From contig JACRDU010000009.1 in the NCBI GenBank assembly GCA_016218495.1, positions 1 to 64,000 of the forward strand: DNA of 64,000 nt. The letters are read 5' to 3'. The notes under the pieces were generated by a model. That model was not told where the DNA came from and made no database searches. It saw nothing but the letters and a program-made list of their open reading frames with translations. Source of the DNA: Elusimicrobiota bacterium (GTDB lineage Bacteria > Elusimicrobiota > Elusimicrobia > UBA1565). Shown here piece after piece: positions 1 to 8,459 of the stretch. Every line of letters starts with the position of its first letter. The stretch's first letter is position 1. The translations under genes and the position numbers were made by a program.

Positions 1-36
1 AGCGCAAGCAGCACGCCGCAGGCGCCCGATCATTGA

Positions 37-89
37 CCGGCAGCCGTCGGCCTTCGGCCGCCGGTTGCGCGCGAGCTTCGCTCGCGCGC
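37..89. repeat. Pair of GC-rich hairpins in the leading 170 bases
   Basis: Two adjacent perfect hairpins lie here: a 5-bp stem at 48-52/56-60 and a 10-bp stem at 67-76/80-89, both with a TTC loop. The second could be the transcription terminator of a gene to the left of the window, although no T-run follows. The rest of bases 1-170 shows no convincing gene and no clear promoter. Confidence 0.5.
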
Positions 90-170
90 TCCTTACGACC
101 CACTCAGGCCGGAAGGGCTTTACTCGGACGGGCTCCTAGCGAGACCTCGGATATCAGTAAAGGGGGAGAG

Positions 171-1091
171 ATGCAGAAAATGAACAGAGGGGCCTGGGCG
201 ATGCTGGTCGCCATGGCCTTCCTCGTCGCGGCCGCGGCAGGCGCGGCGCGCGCTGACGACTTCGTCGGCGCGTCGACCTGTCTGGGCTGCCATTCGGGCC
301 TGGAACCATTCAATAGGAACATCCACGCGAAGGGCATGGCCAACGCGAAGGGAATCGAGTTCGAGAAGAGCTGCGAGACCTGCCACGGGGCCGGCGGCAA
401 GCACGCCGCGGCCGGCGGGGACAAGAGCGATCCGGGCTTCGCGACCATCAAGAACCCCTCCAAGCTCAAGCCCGTCGAGGCCTCGGCCGTCTGTCTGCAG
501 TGCCACGAGAGCGGCGAGCGCATGCACTGGAAGGGGTCCACGCACGACATGAAGAACGTGTCCTGCGTGAACTGCCACGGCATGCACGCCGACAAGGTCA
601 ACGGCGGCAAGGCCCCGCTCCTGAAGAAGGCTTCGGGCGCCGAGTCCTGCTACCAGTGCCACGCCGAGAAGAAGGCGCAGATCCGCAAGTCGGCCCACAT
701 GCCGCTGGTCGAGGGCAAGATGGGCTGCACGGGCTGCCATAACCCCCACGGCTCGCCCGCCGAGAAGATGCTGGTGCGCAGCAACGTGGTCGAGACCTGC
801 TACACCTGCCACCAGGACAAGCGCGGCCCGTTCATGTGGGACCACGCCCCGGCGCGCGAGAGCTGCACGCCGTGCCACGACCCGCACGGCTCGCACAACG
901 AGAAGATGCTCGTGCAGCGCGCCCCGCTGCTCTGCCAGCGCTGCCACGTCGGCGGCCGGCACCCCGCCACCGCCTACGGGAACACGGCGTCCGACCTCGC
1001 CTCCAGCCGCCAAGCCTACAAGGGCTGCATCAACTGCCACCAGAAGGTGCACGGTTCCAACCATCCCTCCGGCAAGTACCTCGAGCGCTGA
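171..1091 (+). CDS. Decaheme c-type cytochrome, MtrA/PioA/DmsE family
   Basis: This 306-residue secreted protein has a signal peptide (about residues 1-28, ending at an ARA/DD cleavage site) and ten CXXCH sites, the number typical of MtrA, PioA, MtoA and DmsE. Such cytochromes sit inside an outer-membrane barrel and carry electrons across the outer membrane. The start was chosen at 171 because a strong GGGGGAG ribosome site lies just ahead of it, whereas an upstream in-frame ATG at 33 would add 46 residues of non-signal sequence. The next gene, 22 bases on, is the matching barrel. No extracellular decaheme (MtrC or OmcA type) is visible, so the direction of electron flow, metal reduction or Fe(II) oxidation, is open. 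Confidence 0.9.
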   Translation: MQKMNRGAWAMLVAMAFLVAAAAGAARADDFVGASTCLGCHSGLEPFNRNIHAKGMANAKGIEFEKSCETCHGAGGKHAAAGGDKSDPGFATIKNPSKLKPVEASAVCLQCHESGERMHWKGSTHDMKNVSCVNCHGMHADKVNGGKAPLLKKASGAESCYQCHAEKKAQIRKSAHMPLVEGKMGCTGCHNPHGSPAEKMLVRSNVVETCYTCHQDKRGPFMWDHAPARESCTPCHDPHGSHNEKMLVQRAPLLCQRCHVGGRHPATAYGNTASDLASSRQAYKGCINCHQKVHGSNHPSGKYLER

Positions 1092-1113
1092 CATGGGAGC
1101 CCAGGAGACACCA

Positions 1114-3450
1114 ATGAGCAAGATTCTTCGCGTATCGATGGCCCTGGCTCTGACGCTCACGTCGACGCCGGCGTGGGCCACCCTCAGCCAAGAGGTTTCC
1201 GTCAAGGTCCAGCAGCGCATCCAGCGGACCGAGGGCGGCGGGCAGAGCGCCCAGGCCGAGGAGTACGGGGAGTTCCGCAACGGCCTCGTCCTCGAGAAGT
1301 ACCAGCTCGACTTCGAAAACGAGAAGTATGTGATCGACGTCGAGGCTTCGAACGTGGGGCTCAACAACCAGTCCCTGCGGGCGGAGGGCGGACAGCCGGG
1401 GAAGATGACCTGGAAGGTCGGCTGGGACAACCTGCCGCACCTCTTCTCCACCGAGGCCAAGTCGCTCTACATGGACGCCGGCAACGGCAACTTGGTCCTG
1501 CCGGGGGCGTACCGCAAGGACACCACCGGGGCGGCCTTCACCAACTCCATCAAGGGGCCGCTGCCGTACGTGCCGCTCGGCTACGACGTCGAGACGGGGA
1601 ACCTGGACCTCAAGTTCCACCCCGCCCACGACTTCACGGTCGACATGGGCGTGATGCGCCAGACCAAGCGCGGCACGAAGGCCACCACCGGGTCCTTCGG
1701 CTTCTCGAACGCCGTCGAGCTGGCGGCGCCCATCGACTGGCTGACGCACGAGGCCTACCTGGAGCTGCAGAAGGCGGACAAGGACTCGCAGATAGCCTTC
1801 ATCTACCGGCTGTCGGACTTCCAAAACAACATCCCCAACCTGTACTGGGACAACCCCTACCGGGCCACGAACCGCTACAGCTCGTCGAGCGGCTACTCCA
1901 CGGGCGACCAGTCGGCGCGCGGCGGCCAGGCCATGGACGCCAGCAACAAGGCGCACTCCTTGAAGCTGGAGGGCGGGGTGAACCTGCCCCTCAACTCGCG
2001 CTTCAGCGGCGAGGCCGGCTACCAGTTGTGGACGGCGCGCAACGCCATGATGTTCTATACGACGAACGCGGCCATCCACGCCGGCAGCGCGATGACGGAC
2101 AAGCCGCCCTTCGACGCCTCGCGCACCGCTCCGGACAACGACGTGGTCGGCAAGATGGAAGTGTTCACCTACATGGGCAAGCTGGCCTCGCGGCCGTTCC
2201 ACTGGCTGCGCGCGGCGGTCTCCCATGAGGCGTACATCATGGAGAACAAGTCGACGCAGTACGACATGCCGGGCTTCGCCATCTTCGACCAGATCTGGCA
2301 TGTCGAGAACGTCCGGACACCGCGCGAGCAGTTCCGCGACGATAAGACTGCCTTGTCCTTCGACTACGACATCACGGATTGGCTCTCCGGCGGCACGGAC
2401 CTCAAGCACATCTACAAGAAGCAGACCCGCGAGATCCCCAAGCTGCGCGAGTACGAGTTCGAGCAGGGCTTCACCATCCGGCCCAGCCGCGAACTGTTCG
2501 TCAACCTGTCGGCCCTGCACTCCGAGCGGCGCGGGAACGGCATGGACTTGGAGCACTATCCGACTACGACCTCCACCATCACCGGAAAGAAGTACCTGAC
2601 GGACCATCCGGGGCTGCGCCGCATAGACGTGGCCGACCGCAACCGCAACCAGGGGCGCGTCCAGGTCCAGTGGACCCCGGGCGAGTCCTCGCTGGGGGCC
2701 AGCGCGCGCATCACCGACGACAAGTACCGGCAGGGCAAGGGCGACCCGACGGGCGGCAATCCCTACGTCTATCCCGAACTCTTCGGGACCGAGTCCGAGC
2801 AGGCACAGGCCTTCGGGCTGGACTTCAGCGTGCCCGTGCTGGGCAGCGTGGTGGTCGACGGGTTCTACGAGTACGACTACACCAAGCGCTACATGAGGTC
2901 GTCGCAGACCATCTGCGCCGGCAACACCACCGTCTGGGTGTCGTCGAAGACCTACGGCGCGGGGATTCCCGGAGAAGGGACCTGCGGCTTCTCGAACAAC
3001 TCCCCGGCCACCATCATGACCGGCGACCCGGCGACGCAGTGGGTGAACCGGACGACGGACCAGTCCCACATAGCGGGGCTGGGGGTGACCTGGACGCCGC
3101 TGCAGAAGCTGAAGACCTTCTTCGGCTATGACCTGACCATGACGGTGCAGAACGTCGACGCCATGTATTCCGGCGCCGCCGTCAACCAGGGCACCAACGG
3201 GGCCGACGACACCTACGGCTCGTTCCCCAAGAGCCGCCGGGTGACGCAGACCTTCAGGACGAAGAGCGAGTACCAGATCCTGAAGGACCTGACCTTCGTG
3301 GCGAACTACGCGTTCGAGAAATTCTACGCCACGGACTTCGGCTGGGACCGGCCGGTCCGGGACGGCAACACCTCGCTGTTCCTGGGCGCCAACCCCGTCC
3401 GGAACTTCAGCGCTCACAGCATGGGCGCGGGTCTGAATTACAAGTTCTGA
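1114..3450 (+). CDS. Outer-membrane beta-barrel, MtrB/PioB family
   Basis: A 778-residue protein with a 22-residue signal peptide (cleavage after PAWA), long alternating beta-strand sequence and a C-terminal phenylalanine (NYKF), the usual end of an outer-membrane barrel. Length and position behind a decaheme cytochrome fit the MtrB/PioB porin that sheathes it. The N-terminal CXXC pair that I recall for Shewanella MtrB is absent; the only two cysteines (in TICAG and GTCGF) lie far downstream in a likely loop. The start at 1114 has a GGAG site 7 bases upstream. A strong hairpin after the stop ends the two-gene operon. Confidence 0.9.
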   Translation: MSKILRVSMALALTLTSTPAWATLSQEVSVKVQQRIQRTEGGGQSAQAEEYGEFRNGLVLEKYQLDFENEKYVIDVEASNVGLNNQSLRAEGGQPGKMTWKVGWDNLPHLFSTEAKSLYMDAGNGNLVLPGAYRKDTTGAAFTNSIKGPLPYVPLGYDVETGNLDLKFHPAHDFTVDMGVMRQTKRGTKATTGSFGFSNAVELAAPIDWLTHEAYLELQKADKDSQIAFIYRLSDFQNNIPNLYWDNPYRATNRYSSSSGYSTGDQSARGGQAMDASNKAHSLKLEGGVNLPLNSRFSGEAGYQLWTARNAMMFYTTNAAIHAGSAMTDKPPFDASRTAPDNDVVGKMEVFTYMGKLASRPFHWLRAAVSHEAYIMENKSTQYDMPGFAIFDQIWHVENVRTPREQFRDDKTALSFDYDITDWLSGGTDLKHIYKKQTREIPKLREYEFEQGFTIRPSRELFVNLSALHSERRGNGMDLEHYPTTTSTITGKKYLTDHPGLRRIDVADRNRNQGRVQVQWTPGESSLGASARITDDKYRQGKGDPTGGNPYVYPELFGTESEQAQAFGLDFSVPVLGSVVVDGFYEYDYTKRYMRSSQTICAGNTTVWVSSKTYGAGIPGEGTCGFSNNSPATIMTGDPATQWVNRTTDQSHIAGLGVTWTPLQKLKTFFGYDLTMTVQNVDAMYSGAAVNQGTNGADDTYGSFPKSRRVTQTFRTKSEYQILKDLTFVANYAFEKFYATDFGWDRPVRDGNTSLFLGANPVRNFSAHSMGAGLNYKF

Positions 3451-3465
3451 CCCGGGCCTCATAGA

Positions 3466-3499
3466 AAGAAGCCCGTTCCCGCAAGGGAACGGGCTTCTT
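3466..3499 (+). terminator. Rho-independent terminator after the cytochrome-porin operon
   Basis: A perfect 15-bp stem (3466-3480 with 3485-3499) closes a GCAA tetraloop and is followed by CTTT. It lies 15 bases after the porin stop and just before the next promoter. The stem core (CCCGTTCCC/GGGAACGGG) loosely resembles the inverted repeat at 20821, so a second role as an activator site is conceivable. Confidence 0.85.
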
Positions 3500-3511
3500 C
3501 TTTGGCGCTCC

Positions 3512-3526
3512 TGGCAATTGCGTTGC
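3512..3526 (+). promoter_or_regulatory. Sigma-54 (-24/-12) promoter of the 11-heme cytochrome gene
   Basis: TGGC at 3512-3515 and TTGC at 3523-3526 are separated by 7 bases, which puts the GG and GC dinucleotides exactly 12 bases apart as sigma-54 requires. The predicted transcript start is near 3538, only about 5 bases before the ATG at 3543. Confidence 0.65.
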
Positions 3527-3542
3527 GAATCAAGGGAATGCC

Positions 3543-5411
3543 ATGGGAGCGCTCTCCGTCGTCCTGACCGGACTCCTCCTCACGGCCTCCGCTTCGGCCG
3601 CCAAATTGCCCGACGAGGCCGCCGCCTGCCAGGGCTGCCATTCCAAAGACGGCGGCGCCCCCAATCCCCGTCTGGGCGCCTACGCGCGCTCCGTCCATAA
3701 GGACCTCTCCTGCACCTCCTGCCACACGCAGGCGGGGGAGATGCCCCACGGCAAGCTGGAGAAGGCGGACTGCGGCATGTGCCACGCCGACCCCGCCGCG
3801 GGGCTGACCGCCTCGCCGCACGGGGCGGCTTTGAAGGCGCGCTTCGGCACCGTCGGCGGCGCCTGCGGGGCCTGCCACGGCCATGCCCACGAGGCGGTGA
3901 AGGCCAGGGACCCTAAATCACCCACCGCGCGCGTGAACCAGTTCGGCACCTGCGGGGGCTGCCACGCCGACCCGCAGAAGACCCCGGCCAAGGTGGCGCG
4001 CCAGGAGCCGGTGAAGAGCTATCTCAAGACCGTGCACGGCGCGGCGATGGTGCAGGGTTCGACGGCGGCGGCCTCCTGCAGCGACTGCCACGGCTCGCAC
4101 GACATCCGCCCGGGTTTGGACTCGGCTTCCGGGGTCAACAAGACTCATATCGCCGGCACCTGCGGGAAGTGCCACAAGGAGGAAGCCCGGCAGTACCGCG
4201 CCAGCGTGCACGGCCATGCGCTGGCCGACGGGGCGAAGGAGGCCCCTACCTGCACGGACTGCCACGGCGAGCACTCGATGCAGAAGGCGGGCTCGGCGGA
4301 GTCCAGCGTGTCGAGCGGGACGGTGACCAAGACCTGCTCGGCCTGCCATGCCTCCGAGAAGCTGGCCGGGCTCTTCAAGCTGCCCTCGGGCCAGGTGCAG
4401 TCCTTCCTCGACTCGTACCACGGCCTAGCCGCCAAGAACGGACACGGCATCCAGGTGGCCAACTGCGCCTCCTGCCACGGCTGGCACGACGTCCTCCCGT
4501 CGAGCGACCCCGCCTCGCGCATCCATCCGGACAAGGTGGCCAAGACCTGCGGGCAATGCCACGCCGGGGCCGGCATCCGCCTGGGCACAGGGAAGGTGCA
4601 CCAGGCCCTGTCCGGGTCCGGGGACGGCAGCGCGGCGGCGGGCTTTTTCCGCGCGCTCTACCTGCTCCTCATCCCGCTGACCATAGGCGGGATGCTGTTC
4701 CATAACTTCGCCGACCTGGGCCACAAGTCGCTGACCGGCGACCTGCGCCCGATGCGCGCCGAAGAGGACCCGATGCTCTCAGGCGGGGAGCGCCTGCAGC
4801 ACGCCGTGCTGGCCGTTTCCTTCATCCTGCTCGGCTACAGCGGCTTCGCCCTGAAGTTCCCGGGCCAATGGTGGGACCTGCCCTTCCAGTGGCTGGGCGG
4901 GGAGGCCTTCCGCCGCTCGGCCCACCGCGCCGCGGCGCTGGTCTTCGTCCTGCTGTCGTGCTATCACGCCTATTATCTGCTTCTGACCAAGGCGGGTTTC
5001 GGGCGCCTCAAGGTGATGCTGCCCGCCCTGCGCGACGCCCGCGACCCCGCCGGGGTGCTGCTCTACAACCTCGGGCTCTCGAAGAAGCGCCCGATGATGG
5101 CGCGCTTCTCCTACATCGAGAAGGCGGAGTATTGGGCCCTGGTCTGGGGCTCCGGCGTGATGGTCGTGACCGGCGCCGTGCTGGTCTTCGACACCATGTC
5201 TTTGCGCCTCTTGCCGCTCTGGGCCATCGAGTCGGCCCGCGTCATCCATTTCATGGAAGCCGTATTGGCCTGCCTTGCCATCCTGGTCTGGCACTGGTAC
5301 TGGGTCATCTTCGACCCCGAGGTCTACCCGATGAACTGGGCGTGGCTGACCGGCCGCGTGCGGCTCAAGGGGACGGGGCACGGGCACCCGCTTTCCAAGG
5401 AGCAGTCATGA
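3543..5411 (+). CDS. CbcL-like quinol dehydrogenase: 11-heme cytochrome c fused to cytochrome b
   Basis: A 622-residue fusion. Residues about 1-20 form a signal peptide that lacks the usual N-terminal Lys or Arg. Residues about 25-345 hold eleven CXXCH sites. From about residue 355 there are several membrane helices with paired histidines (LLFHN-type, RLQH, SAHR, CYHAYY, VWHWYW) like the b-heme subunit of formate dehydrogenases and hydrogenases. The architecture matches Geobacter CbcL, an inner-membrane quinol oxidase that feeds periplasmic cytochromes during metal reduction. It overlaps the next cytochrome gene by 4 bases. The likely role is moving electrons from menaquinol to the decaheme-porin conduit upstream. 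Confidence is high for the fold and moderate for the partner. Confidence 0.85.
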   Translation: MGALSVVLTGLLLTASASAAKLPDEAAACQGCHSKDGGAPNPRLGAYARSVHKDLSCTSCHTQAGEMPHGKLEKADCGMCHADPAAGLTASPHGAALKARFGTVGGACGACHGHAHEAVKARDPKSPTARVNQFGTCGGCHADPQKTPAKVARQEPVKSYLKTVHGAAMVQGSTAAASCSDCHGSHDIRPGLDSASGVNKTHIAGTCGKCHKEEARQYRASVHGHALADGAKEAPTCTDCHGEHSMQKAGSAESSVSSGTVTKTCSACHASEKLAGLFKLPSGQVQSFLDSYHGLAAKNGHGIQVANCASCHGWHDVLPSSDPASRIHPDKVAKTCGQCHAGAGIRLGTGKVHQALSGSGDGSAAAGFFRALYLLLIPLTIGGMLFHNFADLGHKSLTGDLRPMRAEEDPMLSGGERLQHAVLAVSFILLGYSGFALKFPGQWWDLPFQWLGGEAFRRSAHRAAALVFVLLSCYHAYYLLLTKAGFGRLKVMLPALRDARDPAGVLLYNLGLSKKRPMMARFSYIEKAEYWALVWGSGVMVVTGAVLVFDTMSLRLLPLWAIESARVIHFMEAVLACLAILVWHWYWVIFDPEVYPMNWAWLTGRVRLKGTGHGHPLSKEQS

Positions 5412-7120
5412 AGCAAGCGATGAAGGATAGAATCCGGGCCGTCTTGGGCTTCTTCGGGCTCGTAGTGGCCCCGGGCAACCATTGGGACTGGCGTCTGACC
5501 CCGCGCTTCTTCGTGTTCGCCGGGGCGGCCTTCGTCTTCTTCCTGGTCGCCAACGTCGGGCTGATAAAGTACTCGGAGAACCCGAACTTCTGCAACTCCT
5601 GCCACATCATGGAGCCGTACTACAAGGCGTGGAAGACCTCCAAGCACAAGGGGGTGGCCTGCGTGGAGTGCCACTACGCCCCGGCGGAGAACGTCAGCGA
5701 GCTCAAGCAGCTCTTCTACAAGAAGTACCAGAACCTCTCCCAGGTGGCGAAGTACGTCACCCGCACCTACAACTCCAAGCCCTTCGCCGAGGTCGAGGAC
5801 GCCTCCTGCCTGCGCTCCGGCTGCCATTCCACCCGCCTGCTGGAGGGCAAGGTGGAGGCGGCCGCCGGAGTGAAGTTCGACCACCGGCCGCACCTGTCCG
5901 ACAAGCGCCGCGGGCGCCAGCTGCGCTGCACCTCCTGCCATGCCCAGATGGTCATGGGCAACCACATGGAAGTGACCTACGACACCTGCGTGCTCTGCCA
6001 CTTCAAGGGCCGCGGGGAGGGCCGGGACCTCAAGCCGCTGGCCGGCTGCACGGGCTGCCACGAGGTGCCCTCCAAGCAGATAAAGATCGGCAACATGACC
6101 TACGACCACCGCGAGTTCGTCACCGGGCGCGGCGTCTCCTGCATGAACTGCCACATGGACATCGTGGAGGGCAAGGGAGAAGCGACCGCGGACCGCTGCT
6201 TCACCTGCCACAACGACCAGGAGAAGGTCGAACATTTCTCCGACGTGCCCTTCATGCACGAGCAGCATGTGACCAAGAAGAACGTGGCCTGCTTCCACTG
6301 CCACCAGGAGATGCGCCACGGCTTCGCCGACGCCGGGCAGACCATCCTCAAGGGCCCGGGCCAGGAGGCCGTCAAGGGCGCGGAGGCTCCGAAGACGCAC
6401 GCCCCGTCGGTCAAGTTCGACTGCTCCATCTGCCACCTGGGCAAGCACGACGCTCCGCTGACGATGTATTCGGGCAAGGCCGCGGCGCGCATGGGTCTGA
6501 GCGAAATGCCCAGCCCGATGTTCACGGCCGATGTGGACTGCGCGGGCTGCCATTACGAGCCCAGCGCGTCCGCCGAGAACCCGAAGGGCTTCACCACCAA
6601 GGCCTCCCACGAGGCCTGCGTGAAGTGCCACGGCTCCAAGTTCAAGGGGGTCTTCGAGGAAGGCAAGGCCGAGATGTCGGACCTGCTGGCGAAGCTCACG
6701 GCCAAGCACGAGGCGGCCGCCAAGGGCGCCCCCGGTCCGGCCGCCAAGGCGGGCGCCGACCTGGCCTTCCTCAAGGCCGCGCGCGGCGAGCACAACATCT
6801 ACCTGGCCTCGGTCATGGCGACGAAGATAAACGCCGCGCTCGACGCGATGATCTCCAAGGCGGGGGGGACCCCCGAGGACCTCTCCAAGGTGCCGCTCAT
6901 CTCGGGCTCCTACTGCGCCACGATGTGCCACACCAGCGTCGGGGTGAAGGTGCCGCCGGAGACCGTGCGCTACAAGGGCAAGAAGATGCCGCACGCCATG
7001 CACATCGAGAACGTCGGCGGCTGCCGGAACTGCCACGACATCGCCGGCCACAAGCGCCTGCCGCTCAAGGCCGGGGTCAAGAAAGAGGTCTGCTCGACCT
7101 GCCACGACCCTGTGCCTTAG
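5408..7120 (+). CDS. NapC/NirT-type multiheme cytochrome c (13 CXXCH plus two atypical sites)
   Basis: This 570-residue protein has one N-terminal membrane anchor (about residues 35-57) followed at once by a NapC/NirT-like start (NPNFCNSCH, ACVECHYAP) and a long heme-rich periplasmic part. Thirteen standard CXXCH sites are visible. Two further sites are unusual: a CX4CH (CLRSGCH) near residue 137 and a CX3CH (CATMCH) near residue 505, so the true heme count could be 13 to 15. NapC/NirT proteins usually oxidise quinol. The start at 5408 gives an ATGA overlap with the preceding gene. Its stop overlaps the convergent ATPase gene by 4 bases. Confidence 0.85.
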   Translation: MKQAMKDRIRAVLGFFGLVVAPGNHWDWRLTPRFFVFAGAAFVFFLVANVGLIKYSENPNFCNSCHIMEPYYKAWKTSKHKGVACVECHYAPAENVSELKQLFYKKYQNLSQVAKYVTRTYNSKPFAEVEDASCLRSGCHSTRLLEGKVEAAAGVKFDHRPHLSDKRRGRQLRCTSCHAQMVMGNHMEVTYDTCVLCHFKGRGEGRDLKPLAGCTGCHEVPSKQIKIGNMTYDHREFVTGRGVSCMNCHMDIVEGKGEATADRCFTCHNDQEKVEHFSDVPFMHEQHVTKKNVACFHCHQEMRHGFADAGQTILKGPGQEAVKGAEAPKTHAPSVKFDCSICHLGKHDAPLTMYSGKAAARMGLSEMPSPMFTADVDCAGCHYEPSASAENPKGFTTKASHEACVKCHGSKFKGVFEEGKAEMSDLLAKLTAKHEAAAKGAPGPAAKAGADLAFLKAARGEHNIYLASVMATKINAALDAMISKAGGTPEDLSKVPLISGSYCATMCHTSVGVKVPPETVRYKGKKMPHAMHIENVGGCRNCHDIAGHKRLPLKAGVKKEVCSTCHDPVP

Positions 7121-8292
7121 GGCAGCGCGGGCAGGAACTTGTCCGCCGAAACGACCCGGACGCCGTCCTTGAACACGTCGACCCCGGTCTTCTTGAGCAC
7201 CTGGTAGCTGAACGGGATGTCGAGCTTCCGTCGGAAGTAGCGCAGGTTCGCGGAAACCTCCTGGTCTTGGGTCTTGACCTCGACCGCGAACCAGGGCTTG
7301 CCGTCGGAGGTGACTAGGAAGTCGACCTCCCTCCGGGCGTCATCGCGCAGGAAGTGAACCCCGACCTTGTAGCCGTCGCGGTCGTGCAGCCAGTGCGCCA
7401 GCTTCAGGAGATGCGACGCCATGAGGTTCTCGAAGCGCGCCGCTTCATCGGCGACCTCGGACCAGTCCCATAGGTAGAGCTTGGGAATCTTCTTGAGGGC
7501 CCGAAAGGCGGAGCGCGAATAGGGATGGATGCGGAAGTGATAGTAGAACGATTCCAGGATATCCAGCCAGTGCGATGCGGCGCGGTGGCTCACTTCCAGG
7601 TCCTCACGGAGCGCGTTGACCGAGAGCAGCGCTCCGACCTTGCCCGGCAGCATGTCGCTCAGGATTTTCATGCGGCCCAGGTCGCGGATGAGCTCCACAT
7701 CCTGGATGTCCTCGCGGAACAGGCGCTCGTTGCGCTCGTTGTGCCAGCGCCGGAGCGTGCGCTCATCCTGGGACAGTAACGGTTCCGGGAACCCACCGAA
7801 CTTGTCCAAGGCGCCCATGCCCTCAGCCGCGGCGCCGGCCTCCAACGGCAATTCTTTGAACGGCTGGATGGACGACGGCTTTCGGCCCTGCAGTTCCCCC
7901 AGGGTGAAAGGGTGCAGCCGGTAGAGGTGATAACGGCCTTGGAGCGAGTCGCCGCCCTTGCGATGGATGTCCAGGCGCGCGCTTCCCGTGACCAGGAACC
8001 GGTACTTGTCTTTCAGGGTGTCATATTGGCCTTTGAGAAACCCCTTCCACCCCTTGAACTTGTGAATTTCATCCAGGATGATCAACTGCGCCGCTGCCGG
8101 CCATTTCCCCGACATGAGCTGCCGGCGCTGCCCCCGCTCGTCCCAGTTGAAGTAGGCGGTCTCCTGGAAATGCCCGCCTATGATGTCCCGGGCCAAAGTC
8201 GTCTTGCCGATTTGGCGCGGGCCCGCCACAAAGACCATCTTCTTCGCTAGGTCTTCGAGGGCGTCGGCGCTGATATAGCGTCCTTTGAGCAT
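7117..8292 (-). CDS. AAA-type ATPase with DUF4143 C-terminal domain
   Basis: A 391-residue protein with Walker A (GPRQIGKTT, about residues 23-31), Walker B (LIILDEIHK) and a C-terminal DUF4143-like region ending in a PD-(D/E)XK-like signature (REVDFLVTSDG and AVEVKTQ). This family is widespread, mobile and functionally poorly defined; links to toxin-antitoxin or DNA-related functions are only suggested. I prefer the start at 8292 because the core begins MLKGRYI as in relatives, although an in-frame upstream ATG at 8427 exists and no strong ribosome site is seen. It opposes the surrounding operons and opens a lower-GC segment that looks like an insert. Confidence 0.8.
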   Translation of the reverse strand: MLKGRYISADALEDLAKKMVFVAGPRQIGKTTLARDIIGGHFQETAYFNWDERGQRRQLMSGKWPAAAQLIILDEIHKFKGWKGFLKGQYDTLKDKYRFLVTGSARLDIHRKGGDSLQGRYHLYRLHPFTLGELQGRKPSSIQPFKELPLEAGAAAEGMGALDKFGGFPEPLLSQDERTLRRWHNERNERLFREDIQDVELIRDLGRMKILSDMLPGKVGALLSVNALREDLEVSHRAASHWLDILESFYYHFRIHPYSRSAFRALKKIPKLYLWDWSEVADEAARFENLMASHLLKLAHWLHDRDGYKVGVHFLRDDARREVDFLVTSDGKPWFAVEVKTQDQEVSANLRYFRRKLDIPFSYQVLKKTGVDVFKDGVRVVSADKFLPALP

Positions 8293-8310
8293 CGGCGATA
8301 GGATACCATG

Positions 8311-8332
8311 AATTTTGCGCCAAAGCAAAATT
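8311..8332. promoter_or_regulatory. Inverted repeat in the ATPase upstream region
   Basis: AATTTTGC at 8311-8318 and GCAAAATT at 8325-8332 form a perfect 8-bp dyad with a 6-base spacer, just upstream of the ATPase start on the minus strand. A weaker TTTGC/GCAAA dyad follows at about 8347-8361. The AT-rich symmetry in GC-rich DNA suggests an operator, perhaps for autoregulation. Confidence 0.45.
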
Positions 8333-8390
8333 AACCACGGGGAAATTTGCATTGACGCAAAAGTGTCCAGTTGAGCGCGCGCCAGGGCCG

Positions 8391-8420
8391 TTGACTTTAC
8401 CGGGGGGGGGTGAGTATATT
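8391..8420 (+). promoter_or_regulatory. Sigma-70-type promoter with poly-G spacer
   Basis: TTGACT (8391-8396) and TATATT (8415-8420) are close to the -35 and -10 consensus with an 18-base spacer. The spacer contains nine consecutive G residues (8402-8410). Loss of one G would give the optimal 17-base spacing, the arrangement seen in known phase-variable promoters. A GGAGG ribosome site (8451-8455) and an ATG at 8460 follow. Confidence 0.65.
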
Positions 8421-8459
8421 GACCCATTCGCCACAGGGCCGTTCGGGCATGGAGGATAG

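Noticed and set aside
67-89. Hairpin as part of a tRNA or other RNA gene
   Set aside because: There is no cloverleaf, acceptor stem or T-loop sequence around it. No tRNA or rRNA was recognised anywhere in the window.
33-170. N-terminal extension of the decaheme cytochrome from ATG 33
   Set aside because: It would place the signal peptide internally and ignores the strong ribosome site before ATG 171.
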